Below are positions 17,439 to 26,107 of a stretch of 64,000 nucleotides of DNA, piece by piece. Within the stretch, counting starts at the first letter, position 1, and every line of letters begins with the position of its first letter. The DNA comes from Marinobacter sp. BW6 (lineage in GTDB: Bacteria; Pseudomonadota; Gammaproteobacteria; Pseudomonadales; Oleiphilaceae): assembly GCF_008107725.1 (NCBI RefSeq), contig NZ_VIRN01000064.1, forward strand, positions 558,001 through 622,000. Direction: 5' to 3'. The position numbers and the translations under genes were made by a program. Under the pieces are notes generated by a model that made no database searches, had not been told where the DNA came from, and saw only the letters and a list, made by a program, of their open reading frames with translations.

Positions 17439-18593
17439 ATGACTGAGCAGGCCCCCATCATTATCGTTGGCACCGGGTTGTCCGGCTACTCGCTGGCACG
17501 GGAAATCCGGAAGCAGGACAAGGATTCACCGGTCCTGATGGTGACCGCCGACGATGGCGTGAGTTACTCCAAGCCCATGTTGTCCACAGGCTTCACCAAG
17601 GGAAAGGATGCCGACGGACTGGCCCAGGGCGCGACCGACGCCATGGCGGAGCAGTTGAATGTCCGGATCCGGACCTTTGCCACGGTCACCGGCATTGATG
17701 CCGACGCCCACGAACTGATTCTTGGTGACGAGCGGCTTGCCTACAGCAAGCTGGTTCTGGCCTGGGGCGCCGATGTGATCCGGCTTGGCCTTGATGGTGA
17801 TGGCCAGGAACACGTGTTTTCGATCAATGACCTGATGGATTATCGCGCCTTCCGGAAGGCCCTGGGCGAGGGCAAACGGGTGGCAATCATGGGGGCCGGC
17901 CTGATTGGTTGTGAGTTCGCCAACGATCTCCGAAACGGCGGTTATGAAGTGGACGTGATTGCTCCCTCCGAGGGTGTGATGCCCGGTTTGCTGCCCGAGG
18001 CTGCGGCCAACGCCGTCCAGCAGGAGCTGGAGAATCTGGGGGTTGGTTTCCACCTCGGAACCGTGGTTGACCGGGTCGACCGCAAGGGGAATGGCATCAG
18101 CCTGACCCTTGCCAATGGCGAGGCGCTGGACGCAGATTTGGTATTGTCGGCCGTTGGCCTTCGTCCGCGGATTGATCTGGCCCAGGCTGCGGGGCTTGAA
18201 ACGGCCCGAGGCATCGTGGTCAATCGCGCCCTGGAGACCTCAGCGCCGGATGTTTACGCACTCGGTGACTGCGCCGAAGTCGACGGTCACGTCCTGCTTT
18301 ATGTGTTGCCGCTGATGGCCTGTTCCCGGGCGCTTGCCAAAACGTTACTAGGTGAGCGCACCGAAGTGAGCTATGGCACCATGCCGGTGATGATCAAGAC
18401 GCCCTGTTGCCCCACGGCAGTTTGCCCACCACCGTCCGAAGCCGAGGGCAGCTGGGAGGTTGAGCAGGATGGCACCAGCGTCAAGGCGCTGTTCAAGAGC
18501 CCCGGGGGCGATGTTCTGGGGTTTGCGGTAACCGGCAGCTTTGCCATGGAAAAGCAGGCCCTGTCCAAGGAAGTGCCGCCGATACACGGCTGA
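17439..18593 (+). CDS. rubB: Rubredoxin--NAD+ reductase
   Basis: A 384-residue FAD flavoprotein that reduces rubredoxin with NADH. It has an N-terminal FAD-binding fold (IIIVGTGLSGYSLAREI), a central NADH-binding fold (VAIMGAGLIGCEFANDL near 150-166), and the second FAD contact VYALGDCAEVDG near 275. The last ~80 residues contain MPVMIKTPCCPTAV, typical of this reductase family. It is co-directional with rubA, 58 bases downstream, forming the electron-transfer module for alkane hydroxylation. A rho-independent terminator follows at 18611. Confidence 0.92.
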   Translation: MTEQAPIIIVGTGLSGYSLAREIRKQDKDSPVLMVTADDGVSYSKPMLSTGFTKGKDADGLAQGATDAMAEQLNVRIRTFATVTGIDADAHELILGDERLAYSKLVLAWGADVIRLGLDGDGQEHVFSINDLMDYRAFRKALGEGKRVAIMGAGLIGCEFANDLRNGGYEVDVIAPSEGVMPGLLPEAAANAVQQELENLGVGFHLGTVVDRVDRKGNGISLTLANGEALDADLVLSAVGLRPRIDLAQAAGLETARGIVVNRALETSAPDVYALGDCAEVDGHVLLYVLPLMACSRALAKTLLGERTEVSYGTMPVMIKTPCCPTAVCPPPSEAEGSWEVEQDGTSVKALFKSPGGDVLGFAVTGSFAMEKQALSKEVPPIHG

Positions 18594-18610
18594 TTCTCCT
18601 ATTCCATTCG

Positions 18611-18637
18611 ACAGCCCCGGTTCCACGGGGCTGTTTT
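18611..18637 (+). terminator. Rho-independent terminator after rubB
   Basis: A perfect 9-base stem (ACAGCCCCG / CGGGGCTGT) with a 6-base loop and a short T run, 18 bases after the rubB stop. Confidence 0.75.
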
Positions 18638-18726
18638 CTGTTGGCCGGCCACGGCTTTTCATTGCGAAATTTCGCCGCTTGCGGTAGAAAACTCCTTCGT
18701 GTGCTAACGAAATCACAGGAGCAGGC

Positions 18727-19584
18727 ATGCTTGAGGTAACCAAGAAACTGGTGGAGTTGCTGGATCTCTCGCCCATCGGTGACGACCACTTCCAGGGTGA
18801 CAGCGAGGATCTGGGCTTTCCCAACGTGTTTGGCGGGCAGGTTCTTGGCCAGGCGTTGATGGCGGCCAGTCGAACCGTCGAAGGTCGCCTTTGTCACTCT
18901 CTCCATGCCTACTTTCTGCGCCCCGGCAACCAGGACATGCCCATTGACTACGAGGTCCAGCGCGTCCGTGATGGCGGCAGTTTCTCGGTACGTCGGGTGA
19001 TTGCCCGCCAGGACGGCAAGGAAATCCTGACCGGTTCCATGTCGTTCCAGGTGGCCGAGGAAGGTTTTGAGCATCAGCTGACCATGCCGGATGCGCCGGA
19101 CCCGGAAACGCTTCGCTCGGAACAGGAGTGGGGCGAACTGCTGGCGCCCCAGGTACCGGAAAAAATGCGGCCAATCCTGACCCGTGACCGCCCGATCGAG
19201 ATCCGGCCGGTAAACCCGGTCAATCCGTTAAAGCCGGAGAAGCGCCCGCCCCACAAGCAGAGCTGGTTCCGGGCCCAGGGCCATCTGCCGGATGATCCTG
19301 TGCTGCACCGCTGCCTGCTGACCTATGCATCGGATTTCCAGTTTCTCGGTACGTCACTGAACCCCCACGGCCTGACGTTTATGAGCAAGGGGCTGCAGGT
19401 GGCCAGCCTGGATCACGCCATCTGGTTCCACCGGGATTTCCGCATGGACGAATGGCTGCTGTACGACAAGGACAGCCCCAGTGCTTCGGCAGGAAGGGGA
19501 TTCAATCGCGGCAATTTCTTCAATCAGGACGGTGTGCTGGTGGCATCCACCACTCAGGAAGCCCTGATCCGTCAGAGGTCCTAG
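18727..19584 (+). CDS. tesB: Acyl-CoA thioesterase II
   Basis: TesB hydrolyses medium- and long-chain acyl-CoAs to free fatty acid and CoA. The 285-residue protein has two hot-dog domains; the first carries FGGQVLGQALMAASRTV, the second LDHAIWFHRDFRMDEWLLY with the catalytic Asp, then the Ser/Thr of the central strand and the Gln of TTQEALIR near the C-terminus, matching the E. coli Asp-Thr-Gln triad. AGGAGCAGGC precedes the ATG. It is a single gene ending 5 bases before the stop of the convergent GGDEF/EAL gene. Confidence 0.93.
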   Translation: MLEVTKKLVELLDLSPIGDDHFQGDSEDLGFPNVFGGQVLGQALMAASRTVEGRLCHSLHAYFLRPGNQDMPIDYEVQRVRDGGSFSVRRVIARQDGKEILTGSMSFQVAEEGFEHQLTMPDAPDPETLRSEQEWGELLAPQVPEKMRPILTRDRPIEIRPVNPVNPLKPEKRPPHKQSWFRAQGHLPDDPVLHRCLLTYASDFQFLGTSLNPHGLTFMSKGLQVASLDHAIWFHRDFRMDEWLLYDKDSPSASAGRGFNRGNFFNQDGVLVASTTQEALIRQRS

Positions 19585-19588
19585 GCGG

Positions 19589-22168
19589 TTACCCCAGCTT
19601 GCGCTGGTCTGGTTGCTTATGGTTTTGATCCAACCAATCCATCAGTTCATCGAAGGGCAGGGGCGGTGTCAGCAGGTAACCCTGGATCATGTCGCAACCC
19701 ATGTCCCTGAGCAGGTTGGCGGTGAGGTCATCCTCTACGCCTTCGGCCACCACCTGATAGCCCAGGCTGTGGCACATATCAATGGTAGTCTGCACAATCA
19801 CCCGGTCTTCCGCCTCAGTGGTAAGCTCGGTGACCAGTGAACGATCAATCTTGACCTCGCTCGCGGGTAGCTGCTTGATGTAGGACAGTGATGAATAGCC
19901 GGACCCAAAGTCATCGATCGACACCGGGATACCTGTGGCGCTGAGTGAGTTCAGCGCCCTCAGAGAGTTGGCTGGGTCCTGCATCATGGAGGTTTCCGTT
20001 ACCTCAAAAATTATGCTGCCCTGATGACTGTGATAACTGTTCATCAGACGCTGGACAAAGATAGGAAAGTCCGGCTCCCGCAGATTGTTGGGTGAAATAT
20101 TGATGGATATGTTCAGGGGCCAGCCGCGCTCCAGCAGTCGTGAGCGCAATTCCAGTGATTGCTCAATTACCCACCGGGTCAGTGGTTTGATCAGCCCGGT
20201 CTGTTCCGCAAGAATGACAATCTCATCGGCGCGGATCGGTTTTGCCCGCCCGGGCCATCGAATCAAAACTTCAACTCCGACAATCCGGTCCGTTCTAAGG
20301 CTCTGTTTGGGCTGCATAAACAGAGCCAGCTCGTTGGTGTTGAGAGCATGTCGTAGCTCCGACACCATGGTCAGCCGGTCGGCGCTGTAGGAGTCTTTCT
20401 GGGACTTGTAATAGGCAATGCCCCGCTCTCGCGCAGAATCCGATCCTTCGGCGATCACCGCACGGCGGATCAGTGTGTTGGCATCCGTGCCGTGCTCCGG
20501 GAAGATCGCCACCCCGAGCCTAGGATCCAGTGGGATCTGCATGCCCAGGTAGTCAATCGGATAGCGTATGCCTTCCAGGGCCTTGAGAATGGCCCTTGGA
20601 ACGGAGCCCGTTGTATCGGCGTCGACAATGAATGCGAAAGTCTGAGGGTCGAGTGAGGCCAAATAGAAATCACGCTGGTCACTCTTTTCCACAGGCATGG
20701 CGCCGGGGAGTTCCCGCGCGACTGCGTTGTAGTGCTTGGATGCCAATTCAAGAATGCGGTCACTGTTGCGATGTCCGAGAGTTTTGGTGACCGACTGCAG
20801 GTTGTTCAGGTGGATGATGACAACGCCATAGCGCCGCTCCGGGCTTCGAATCATCAGATCGTTCAGCATCATCTCCAGACTGCCCCGATTGGGAAGGCCA
20901 GTGAGCGGGTTGTGCAGGGCATGATCCATCAGTTTCAGCTCCGCCGACCGCCGAGCGGCCAGGGCATTCAGTTCTGCCTCCCTTGCTTCAACCTTGTCTT
21001 GCCGCTCCTGATATAGCCTTGCTGCCAAAGCGAGAGTCAGCAGAATCGCTTCGAGAGCCGAGCCGATCTGCATGCCATAGGTGGTGACAAAATTGTTGGG
21101 CAGCAGGCCGTACTTGTTGGCCGCCGTTATTGCACTGCCCAGGGTCAGCGCCGCCCAGGCCACCGTGTAATAACCGGCCTGCGGGTTTCCCTTCCACCAT
21201 TGAACCGGTCCCAGCACGGTGAGTAGCAGGCAGCTGGGTATTGCCAGGGCTACGGTCAGCCGGCTGCCGGTGCTGTAATCCACGAAGAAGGTCATCAACG
21301 CAACAGCTGCGTTCAAGGATATTGCGAAAACTACCAACCGGTTGAGCGTCGGACCGGTTTCCCGCAGCTTCAGGAACGAGCGCGAGAACAGCAGGGTAAA
21401 CAGTACCGCCAGGGGCACAGCCACCAACATGATCTGGTTCTGGATACCGGGGCTTTTCGGCCATAAGAACTGGAAGGCCGCACCGTTCAACGTGCCGATG
21501 AGCAGAAGATAGCCCAGCGTCGAGAGCACATAGAGCAGGTAAACCGGTTCCCGCAGAGCGGAAAAGATAAACAGGTTGAAGAAAATGACGGTGATCAGGA
21601 TGCCGTAATAGATCGCGTGCATCTGGTCTTCGGTGGATGAATGCTCAAAAAAAGCCTGGGCGTTCCAGAGCCTGACCGGAATCTGCATGGCGCCCTCGGT
21701 GCGCACCTCCAGCAGAATTTGGTATTCGCTGGCAATACTCTGCTCGAAGGGGAACAGAAAATGCCGGTGCAGAATGGGCCGCTGTTCAAACGGCACATGA
21801 TCCCCGGTCTCAAGTCGCGTGGCGATCCGGCCGTTCTCCAGCAGATGGAAGGTCAACCTGTCCAGCTGTGAGTAGCGGACTTCCAGCAGATTGATGGTGG
21901 CAGGATGGGCCACCGTAAAGCGGAGCCAGACTGTATCGCGGATGTAGCCGAAATTGGGGCTTTCTTCGGGCAGGACTTGCCAGTCGCCGGAGGCCAGGGC
22001 CTCGCTAGCCGTCAGGTTGTCATCAGGAGCGGCGCGCAGGTATTCGATCTGCGGGACATAGGAGACCTCAGCCCCGAGAGAGGGGGCAGCCAGGCCCGAT
22101 AACAGCAACAGAGCTATCAGAAAACGAAGCCAGTGAGTGGATGCCACGTCGTACCGCTTAATTGTCAT
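19589..22168 (-). CDS. 7TM-DISM sensor with degenerate GGDEF and EAL (EVL) phosphodiesterase domain
   Basis: An inner-membrane cyclic di-GMP signalling protein of about 859 residues. It has a signal sequence ending near LGAEVS, a periplasmic DISMED2-type domain (~30-165), seven membrane helices (~180-385), a short coiled stretch, a GGDEF-like domain and an EAL domain. The GGDEF signature is replaced (DPQTFAF), so no cyclase activity is expected. The EAL set is nearly complete: EVLIRW in place of EALIRW keeps the essential Glu, with ISINIS, FEVTET, DDFGSG, VKIDRS, VAEGVE and IQGY. The start is uncertain: ATG 22168 lacks a good ribosome-binding site, and a TTG at 22207 or a nearby GTG could be used. 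Confidence 0.82.
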   Translation of the reverse strand: MTIKRYDVASTHWLRFLIALLLLSGLAAPSLGAEVSYVPQIEYLRAAPDDNLTASEALASGDWQVLPEESPNFGYIRDTVWLRFTVAHPATINLLEVRYSQLDRLTFHLLENGRIATRLETGDHVPFEQRPILHRHFLFPFEQSIASEYQILLEVRTEGAMQIPVRLWNAQAFFEHSSTEDQMHAIYYGILITVIFFNLFIFSALREPVYLLYVLSTLGYLLLIGTLNGAAFQFLWPKSPGIQNQIMLVAVPLAVLFTLLFSRSFLKLRETGPTLNRLVVFAISLNAAVALMTFFVDYSTGSRLTVALAIPSCLLLTVLGPVQWWKGNPQAGYYTVAWAALTLGSAITAANKYGLLPNNFVTTYGMQIGSALEAILLTLALAARLYQERQDKVEAREAELNALAARRSAELKLMDHALHNPLTGLPNRGSLEMMLNDLMIRSPERRYGVVIIHLNNLQSVTKTLGHRNSDRILELASKHYNAVARELPGAMPVEKSDQRDFYLASLDPQTFAFIVDADTTGSVPRAILKALEGIRYPIDYLGMQIPLDPRLGVAIFPEHGTDANTLIRRAVIAEGSDSARERGIAYYKSQKDSYSADRLTMVSELRHALNTNELALFMQPKQSLRTDRIVGVEVLIRWPGRAKPIRADEIVILAEQTGLIKPLTRWVIEQSLELRSRLLERGWPLNISINISPNNLREPDFPIFVQRLMNSYHSHQGSIIFEVTETSMMQDPANSLRALNSLSATGIPVSIDDFGSGYSSLSYIKQLPASEVKIDRSLVTELTTEAEDRVIVQTTIDMCHSLGYQVVAEGVEDDLTANLLRDMGCDMIQGYLLTPPLPFDELMDWLDQNHKQPDQRKLG

Positions 22169-22249
22169 TGTCCAGAGGAGTATGGCGTGTCGTCTTTGGC
22201 GGCTCAAGTCGCCGGCAGAGCCTGTTTGGCAAATTTTTGTAGCCAGGGC

Positions 22250-22696
22250 TCAGATCTGCTCCAGCCATCCCCGGACCCAGGGCAGTGCTTCTGCTTCCGG
22301 CTCCATGGTTTCCAGGGCATCGATCCTGAGCGTGTCTCCGACCTTGCGGGCAGCGGTTTCGTAAAGCGCTTCTTCCATCAGTTCGCCGGCGCCACAGAAA
22401 GTGTCCCCGTAGGAGCTGTCACCCAGCACGATGATGCCAAACGGCCGGCCCGGTTGTTGCGGCAACTGATCCCGCAGGTCGAGGTAGAAGGGCAGTAGAT
22501 TGGCCGGCAGCTCACCCTGTCCGGTCGTGGATGTGCATACCAGAAGCGCATCGTTGTTCGACGTGATGTCATCCAGTACCGGGTTCTCCAGCACAGTGAC
22601 GTGGTGGCTCTCGCGTTCCAGCTCTTTCTTGAGAGTTCTGGCCGTCAGGAGCGCGCCACCATAGACGCTGCCCACCAGGATTCTGATTGATGTCAT
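22250..22696 (-). CDS. MioC-like flavodoxin
   Basis: A 148-residue FMN-binding flavodoxin-like protein. The phosphate-binding loop GSVYGGALLTA is at 9-19 and the second FMN loop TSTTGQGELPANL at 55-67, with LGDSSYGDTFCGAG near 92 as in MioC/short-chain flavodoxins. MioC supports biotin synthase in E. coli; that role is inferred from family only. It stands alone between two cyclic di-GMP genes on the same strand, with 80 bases to each side. Confidence 0.85.
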   Translation of the reverse strand: MTSIRILVGSVYGGALLTARTLKKELERESHHVTVLENPVLDDITSNNDALLVCTSTTGQGELPANLLPFYLDLRDQLPQQPGRPFGIIVLGDSSYGDTFCGAGELMEEALYETAARKVGDTLRIDALETMEPEAEALPWVRGWLEQI

Positions 22697-22775
22697 AGGT
22701 TACCCATTCGCTGCCTGAGAATTGACCATACGGTCGTTCGATGGCGCACGATCATAGCGGGAGTACTTTGCCGCC

Positions 22776-23879
22776 TCAAGGAGAGGGCGTGGGGGAGGAG
22801 TAGGTCTCCTGGCTTCGGACCCGCGGTGCTATCCGGTTGCGCCCGGCTTCTTTGGCGTTATAAAGGTTCAGGTCGGCCTGTTTGAGCAGGTCGTCAAGTG
22901 AGCGGGCCTTGGCAATAGAGCAAACCCCAGCGCTTATGGTCACCGGTAACGCCTGATCCCGGAACCGGAACGGATGCCTGGAGACTTCGGACCGCAACCT
23001 CTCTGCCAGAGTAAGGGCCTGCAGCAGGGAGGTGTCAGGCAATAAGACAAGAAACTCTTCACCGCCCCACCGGGCCGCGACATCGGCCTGCCGGATTACG
23101 TTTCTCATGAGTGCAGAGAACTCCCGGAGGACATTGTCGCCGGCATCGTGGCCGAACTGGTCGTTGATTTGCTTGAACAGATCCAGGTCGATCAGGGCAA
23201 TGGAAAAATGGTGGCCAGAGCGTTGGTAGCGTGAAAACTCCATGGTCAGGCGGTTGTGCATGTCACGGCGGTTGGCTAGCCCGGTGAGTTCGTCGGTCCG
23301 TGCCGCATACTCATGGGTTTCGGCAAGCGCCAGAAGTTCATTGCGTGCCTTCAGGCGGCTGGCTTCAAGCACGAAACAGAAAATGGATTCGAAGGTCAGG
23401 GCGGCAAAAAAACGGATCTTGAAATCCATGCTGTATTCCGCGGATACCAGCGGGAGGCCGGGAAACTGGAATACCACCACGGCAACGAGGTAGCAAAACA
23501 GCAAAACCGCCGTGCCGGTTTTCAGATCGGTCAGGTAGAACAACAGAGGAGGGAAGACATAAAACCAGAGTGGTCCCGTGTTGCTCTCGCCGCCGGAGGC
23601 GATCAGGTAGGTGAAAAGCAGTCCGACAATAACGATCATCCCGGCTTTCTGGCGGGCGCGGTTGCCGGTGCCGGCAAAGTACAGCATGTTCAGGGCAATC
23701 AGGCCGATGAAAGAGCAGAGTACCCAGGCATGGGTTGTGTGCCCGGCGAACCAGGCCTTGGCGCCGATGCCAATCAGAAAGCCGATGGCGGTTGCAGAAA
23801 GCCAGGTGAGCAGTCGCGAGACCTGGGCGTCTTCCCGTTCGCCGGCAGCGATCTGCCCGGAGGAAGTTGGATGAGGCAT
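22776..23879 (-). CDS. Membrane diguanylate cyclase
   Basis: A 367-residue protein with about six N-terminal membrane helices (~22-180) and a C-terminal GGDEF domain that would make cyclic di-GMP from two GTP. The active-site loop RWGGEEFLVLLP is intact, as is the substrate block RTDELTGLANRR and IDLDLFKQINDQFGHDAGD. An RxxD inhibitory site (RQAD) lies five residues before GGEEF, so product feedback inhibition is expected. Of the four GGDEF-containing proteins in this window it is the only one with an intact cyclase motif. It is divergent from the Pit transporter. Confidence 0.9.
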   Translation of the reverse strand: MPHPTSSGQIAAGEREDAQVSRLLTWLSATAIGFLIGIGAKAWFAGHTTHAWVLCSFIGLIALNMLYFAGTGNRARQKAGMIVIVGLLFTYLIASGGESNTGPLWFYVFPPLLFYLTDLKTGTAVLLFCYLVAVVVFQFPGLPLVSAEYSMDFKIRFFAALTFESIFCFVLEASRLKARNELLALAETHEYAARTDELTGLANRRDMHNRLTMEFSRYQRSGHHFSIALIDLDLFKQINDQFGHDAGDNVLREFSALMRNVIRQADVAARWGGEEFLVLLPDTSLLQALTLAERLRSEVSRHPFRFRDQALPVTISAGVCSIAKARSLDDLLKQADLNLYNAKEAGRNRIAPRVRSQETYSSPTPSP

Positions 23880-24086
23880 GGGGACCTTGTTTGGTGTTTT
23901 TATAATTTTGACGCTTTTCGCCGGAATTATGAGTCAAGTTAGTGAATTTTTGCAGTCCCGTCTGTGATGTGTTTACTCTGTGTGAAATGTGACCGTTTTA
24001 TTTCATTTTCATGTCAAAAAATTTATAGTTGCCGCGCGACAGAGCTCGCCCCCAATCCTCACAGACTAAACGAGACCTGATCTGTT

Positions 24087-25646
24087 ATGGCCCGTTCAAG
24101 CGGATTTCTGGATACCCTCCTCACCAGCCCTACCACGGAACGATACAGGGTCGGCATCAGCCTGCTTTTCCTACTTGGTGTATGGCTGACTGTCGGATCA
24201 TTCAGTCAGGGAATGCCCAACAGTATGTTGCTCATGGCCGCTGCGGTCATTGGCGGTTACATGGCGATCAATATCGGCGCCAACGATGTTGCCAACAATG
24301 TCGGCCCCGCGGTGGGTTCTGGTGCCTTGTCCCTGGGCGCGGCGGTCGTTATCGCTGCCATTTTTGAAGCCGGCGGGGCGATTATTGCCGGCGGTGACGT
24401 GGTTTCCACCATCAAGGGTGGCATCATCGATCCCTCGAATCTGGAAGAGGGCCGGGCTTTCGTCTGGCTGATGACGGCCGCCTTGCTGGCAGGCGCACTC
24501 TGGCTGAACCTGGCCACCTGGATGGGCGCGCCTGTTTCCACGACCCACTCAATTGTTGGTGGCGTTCTCGGCGCCGGTATCGCTGCCGGCGGATGGGGTA
24601 TCGCTGACTGGGCGGTGATGGCCAAGATTGCCGCCAGCTGGGTGATCTCGCCGGTTCTCGGTGGTGCACTTGCGGCCTTGTTCCTGTTCGCGATCAAGAA
24701 GACCGTGCTTTACCGCAAGGAGGTCATTCCGGCAGCACGAACCTTTGTGCCCTGGCTGGTAGCGATCATGGCGTGGGCTTTCGGCACCTATCTGATGATC
24801 AAGGGCGTCAAGAAAATCGTCAAAGTCGATTTTATGGAAGCGACCCTGATCGGTCTTGCCGCCGCCGCCGTGGTGTTCTTTGTCATGCGTACCCTGGTGG
24901 GTCGCATGGCCTCAACCATGGAAAACAGCTCCGCGGGGGTGAATACCCTCTTCACCTGGCCGCTGATCTTTGCCGCCGCGCTACTGAGTTTTGCCCACGG
25001 CGCCAACGACGTGGCCAATGCCATTGGTCCACTGGCAGCCATCAACGACGCCCTATCTGCTGATTCGGTTGTCATGTCGGCGAATATTCCCCTGTGGGTG
25101 ATGATGGTGGGCGCCCTGGGTCTGGCCGTTGGCCTGATGCTGTTCGGCCCGCGCCTGATCAAGACCGTTGGCAGTGAAATCACTGAACTGGATAAAACCC
25201 GGGCGTTCTGTATCGCCCTTTCGGCGGCGCTCACGGTAATCCTCGCGTCTCAACTGGGCTTGCCGGTCAGCTCCACCCATATCGCCATTGGTGGCGTGTT
25301 CGGTGTGGGCTTCCTCCGTGAGTACCTGAAGTCCAACTATGCAACCCAGCTGCACAAGATCATGGAGCACCATGATCCTGCCGAGCAGGAGCGTCTCAAG
25401 CCCTTCCTGGATGATTTCCGCAACGCATCGGTTGAGGAAATGGAGAATCTGCTCAAGCGGGCCAAGAAGAAAAAGCAGGTACCTCTGTCCAAGTCCGAGC
25501 GCAAACGCCTGAAGAAGATCTACCGGGAAGAGCTGGTGAAGCGTTCGCACCTGGTACGCATTGCGGCGGCATGGATTATTACTGTGCCGGCTTCTGCCAT
25601 TATGGCCGCGATACTCTTCTTTACCCTTCGAGGCTTGTTGATCTGA
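24087..25646 (+). CDS. Inorganic phosphate transporter, Pit family
   Basis: A 519-residue integral membrane protein of the PiT family (PHO4 fold), which imports phosphate, usually as a metal-phosphate complex with a cation. The duplicated signature is clear: NIGANDVANNVGPAVGSG (~60) and FAHGANDVANAIGPLAA (~300), with STTHSIVGG and SSTHIAIGG pairs. About ten to eleven helices are visible, with a charged cytoplasmic segment (~420-490) before a last helix. The 207-base upstream region carries no convincing Pho box. phoBR lies 10 kb away. Confidence 0.93.
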   Translation: MARSSGFLDTLLTSPTTERYRVGISLLFLLGVWLTVGSFSQGMPNSMLLMAAAVIGGYMAINIGANDVANNVGPAVGSGALSLGAAVVIAAIFEAGGAIIAGGDVVSTIKGGIIDPSNLEEGRAFVWLMTAALLAGALWLNLATWMGAPVSTTHSIVGGVLGAGIAAGGWGIADWAVMAKIAASWVISPVLGGALAALFLFAIKKTVLYRKEVIPAARTFVPWLVAIMAWAFGTYLMIKGVKKIVKVDFMEATLIGLAAAAVVFFVMRTLVGRMASTMENSSAGVNTLFTWPLIFAAALLSFAHGANDVANAIGPLAAINDALSADSVVMSANIPLWVMMVGALGLAVGLMLFGPRLIKTVGSEITELDKTRAFCIALSAALTVILASQLGLPVSSTHIAIGGVFGVGFLREYLKSNYATQLHKIMEHHDPAEQERLKPFLDDFRNASVEEMENLLKRAKKKKQVPLSKSERKRLKKIYREELVKRSHLVRIAAAWIITVPASAIMAAILFFTLRGLLI

Positions 25647-25691
25647 CCGGGCTGGTTGTATATACCGAGTTTGGTCATACTATCTTTAAAA

Positions 25692-25708
25692 AGGGGTGTC
25701 TCACCCCT
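25692..25708 (-). terminator. Possible terminator-like hairpin between pit and the 88-residue ORF
   Basis: A perfect 7-base stem (AGGGGTG / CACCCCT, 3-base loop). On the reverse strand it is followed by a run of T, but no reverse-strand gene ends just upstream; on the forward strand there is no T run. The polarity makes its role unclear. Confidence 0.25.
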
Positions 25709-25735
25709 CAAGCCTATTTGTCCATGGAGTGAAGT

Positions 25736-26002
25736 ATGAGTTCATCCGTTGAAAGCCGTCAGGCGAAGATGATTGATGAGCTGAGGACCTTTATCAAGAA
25801 GGTTCTGAGCGATCCGACCATTGCCGTTAAATCCATGGAGATCGCTCGCAAGCATCGTGGTCAGCCGAACGCCGAGGAGCTGATTGCACAGGAGATCAGT
25901 GCCAGCACCAACATCCGGATTCCGGAGAACTGGAGTGAGGCGGATAAGATGTTTTTGGATATTATCCACGATGTTCTGGATGATGAAGAGGCGCTTTACT
26001 AG
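25736..26002 (+). CDS. Conserved-looking small protein of unknown function
   Basis: An 88-residue, soluble, mostly helical and acidic protein that I do not recognise. It has no signal peptide, membrane segment or cysteine. GGAGTGAAGT lies directly before the ATG, and codon use matches the neighbours, which supports a real gene. The N-terminal half is helical and charged (KMIDELRTFIKKVLSD); the C-terminal half ends in an acidic DVLDDEEALY tail. It stands alone between pit (same strand, 89 bases upstream) and convergent panP. Confidence 0.7.
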   Translation: MSSSVESRQAKMIDELRTFIKKVLSDPTIAVKSMEIARKHRGQPNAEELIAQEISASTNIRIPENWSEADKMFLDIIHDVLDDEEALY

Positions 26003-26107
26003 GGCTCTGTCTGCAGGCTTGGGAGAAGCGAGCCGGGCGGGGAATGGTTCAAAAACACGCTGTGAATCCCCCGCCGACTCTTCAGGCTCCAGTGTTTGCC
26101 GCCGTTT

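Noticed and set aside
23880..24086. A Pho box upstream of the Pit transporter
   Set aside because: Only one TGTCA half-site is recognisable; the second half and the 11-base period are absent.
26020..26107. GC-rich inverted sequences between the 88-residue ORF and panP
   Set aside because: Arms around GGCGGGG...CCCCCGCC are imperfect, and no T run follows; too weak to call a repeat or terminator.
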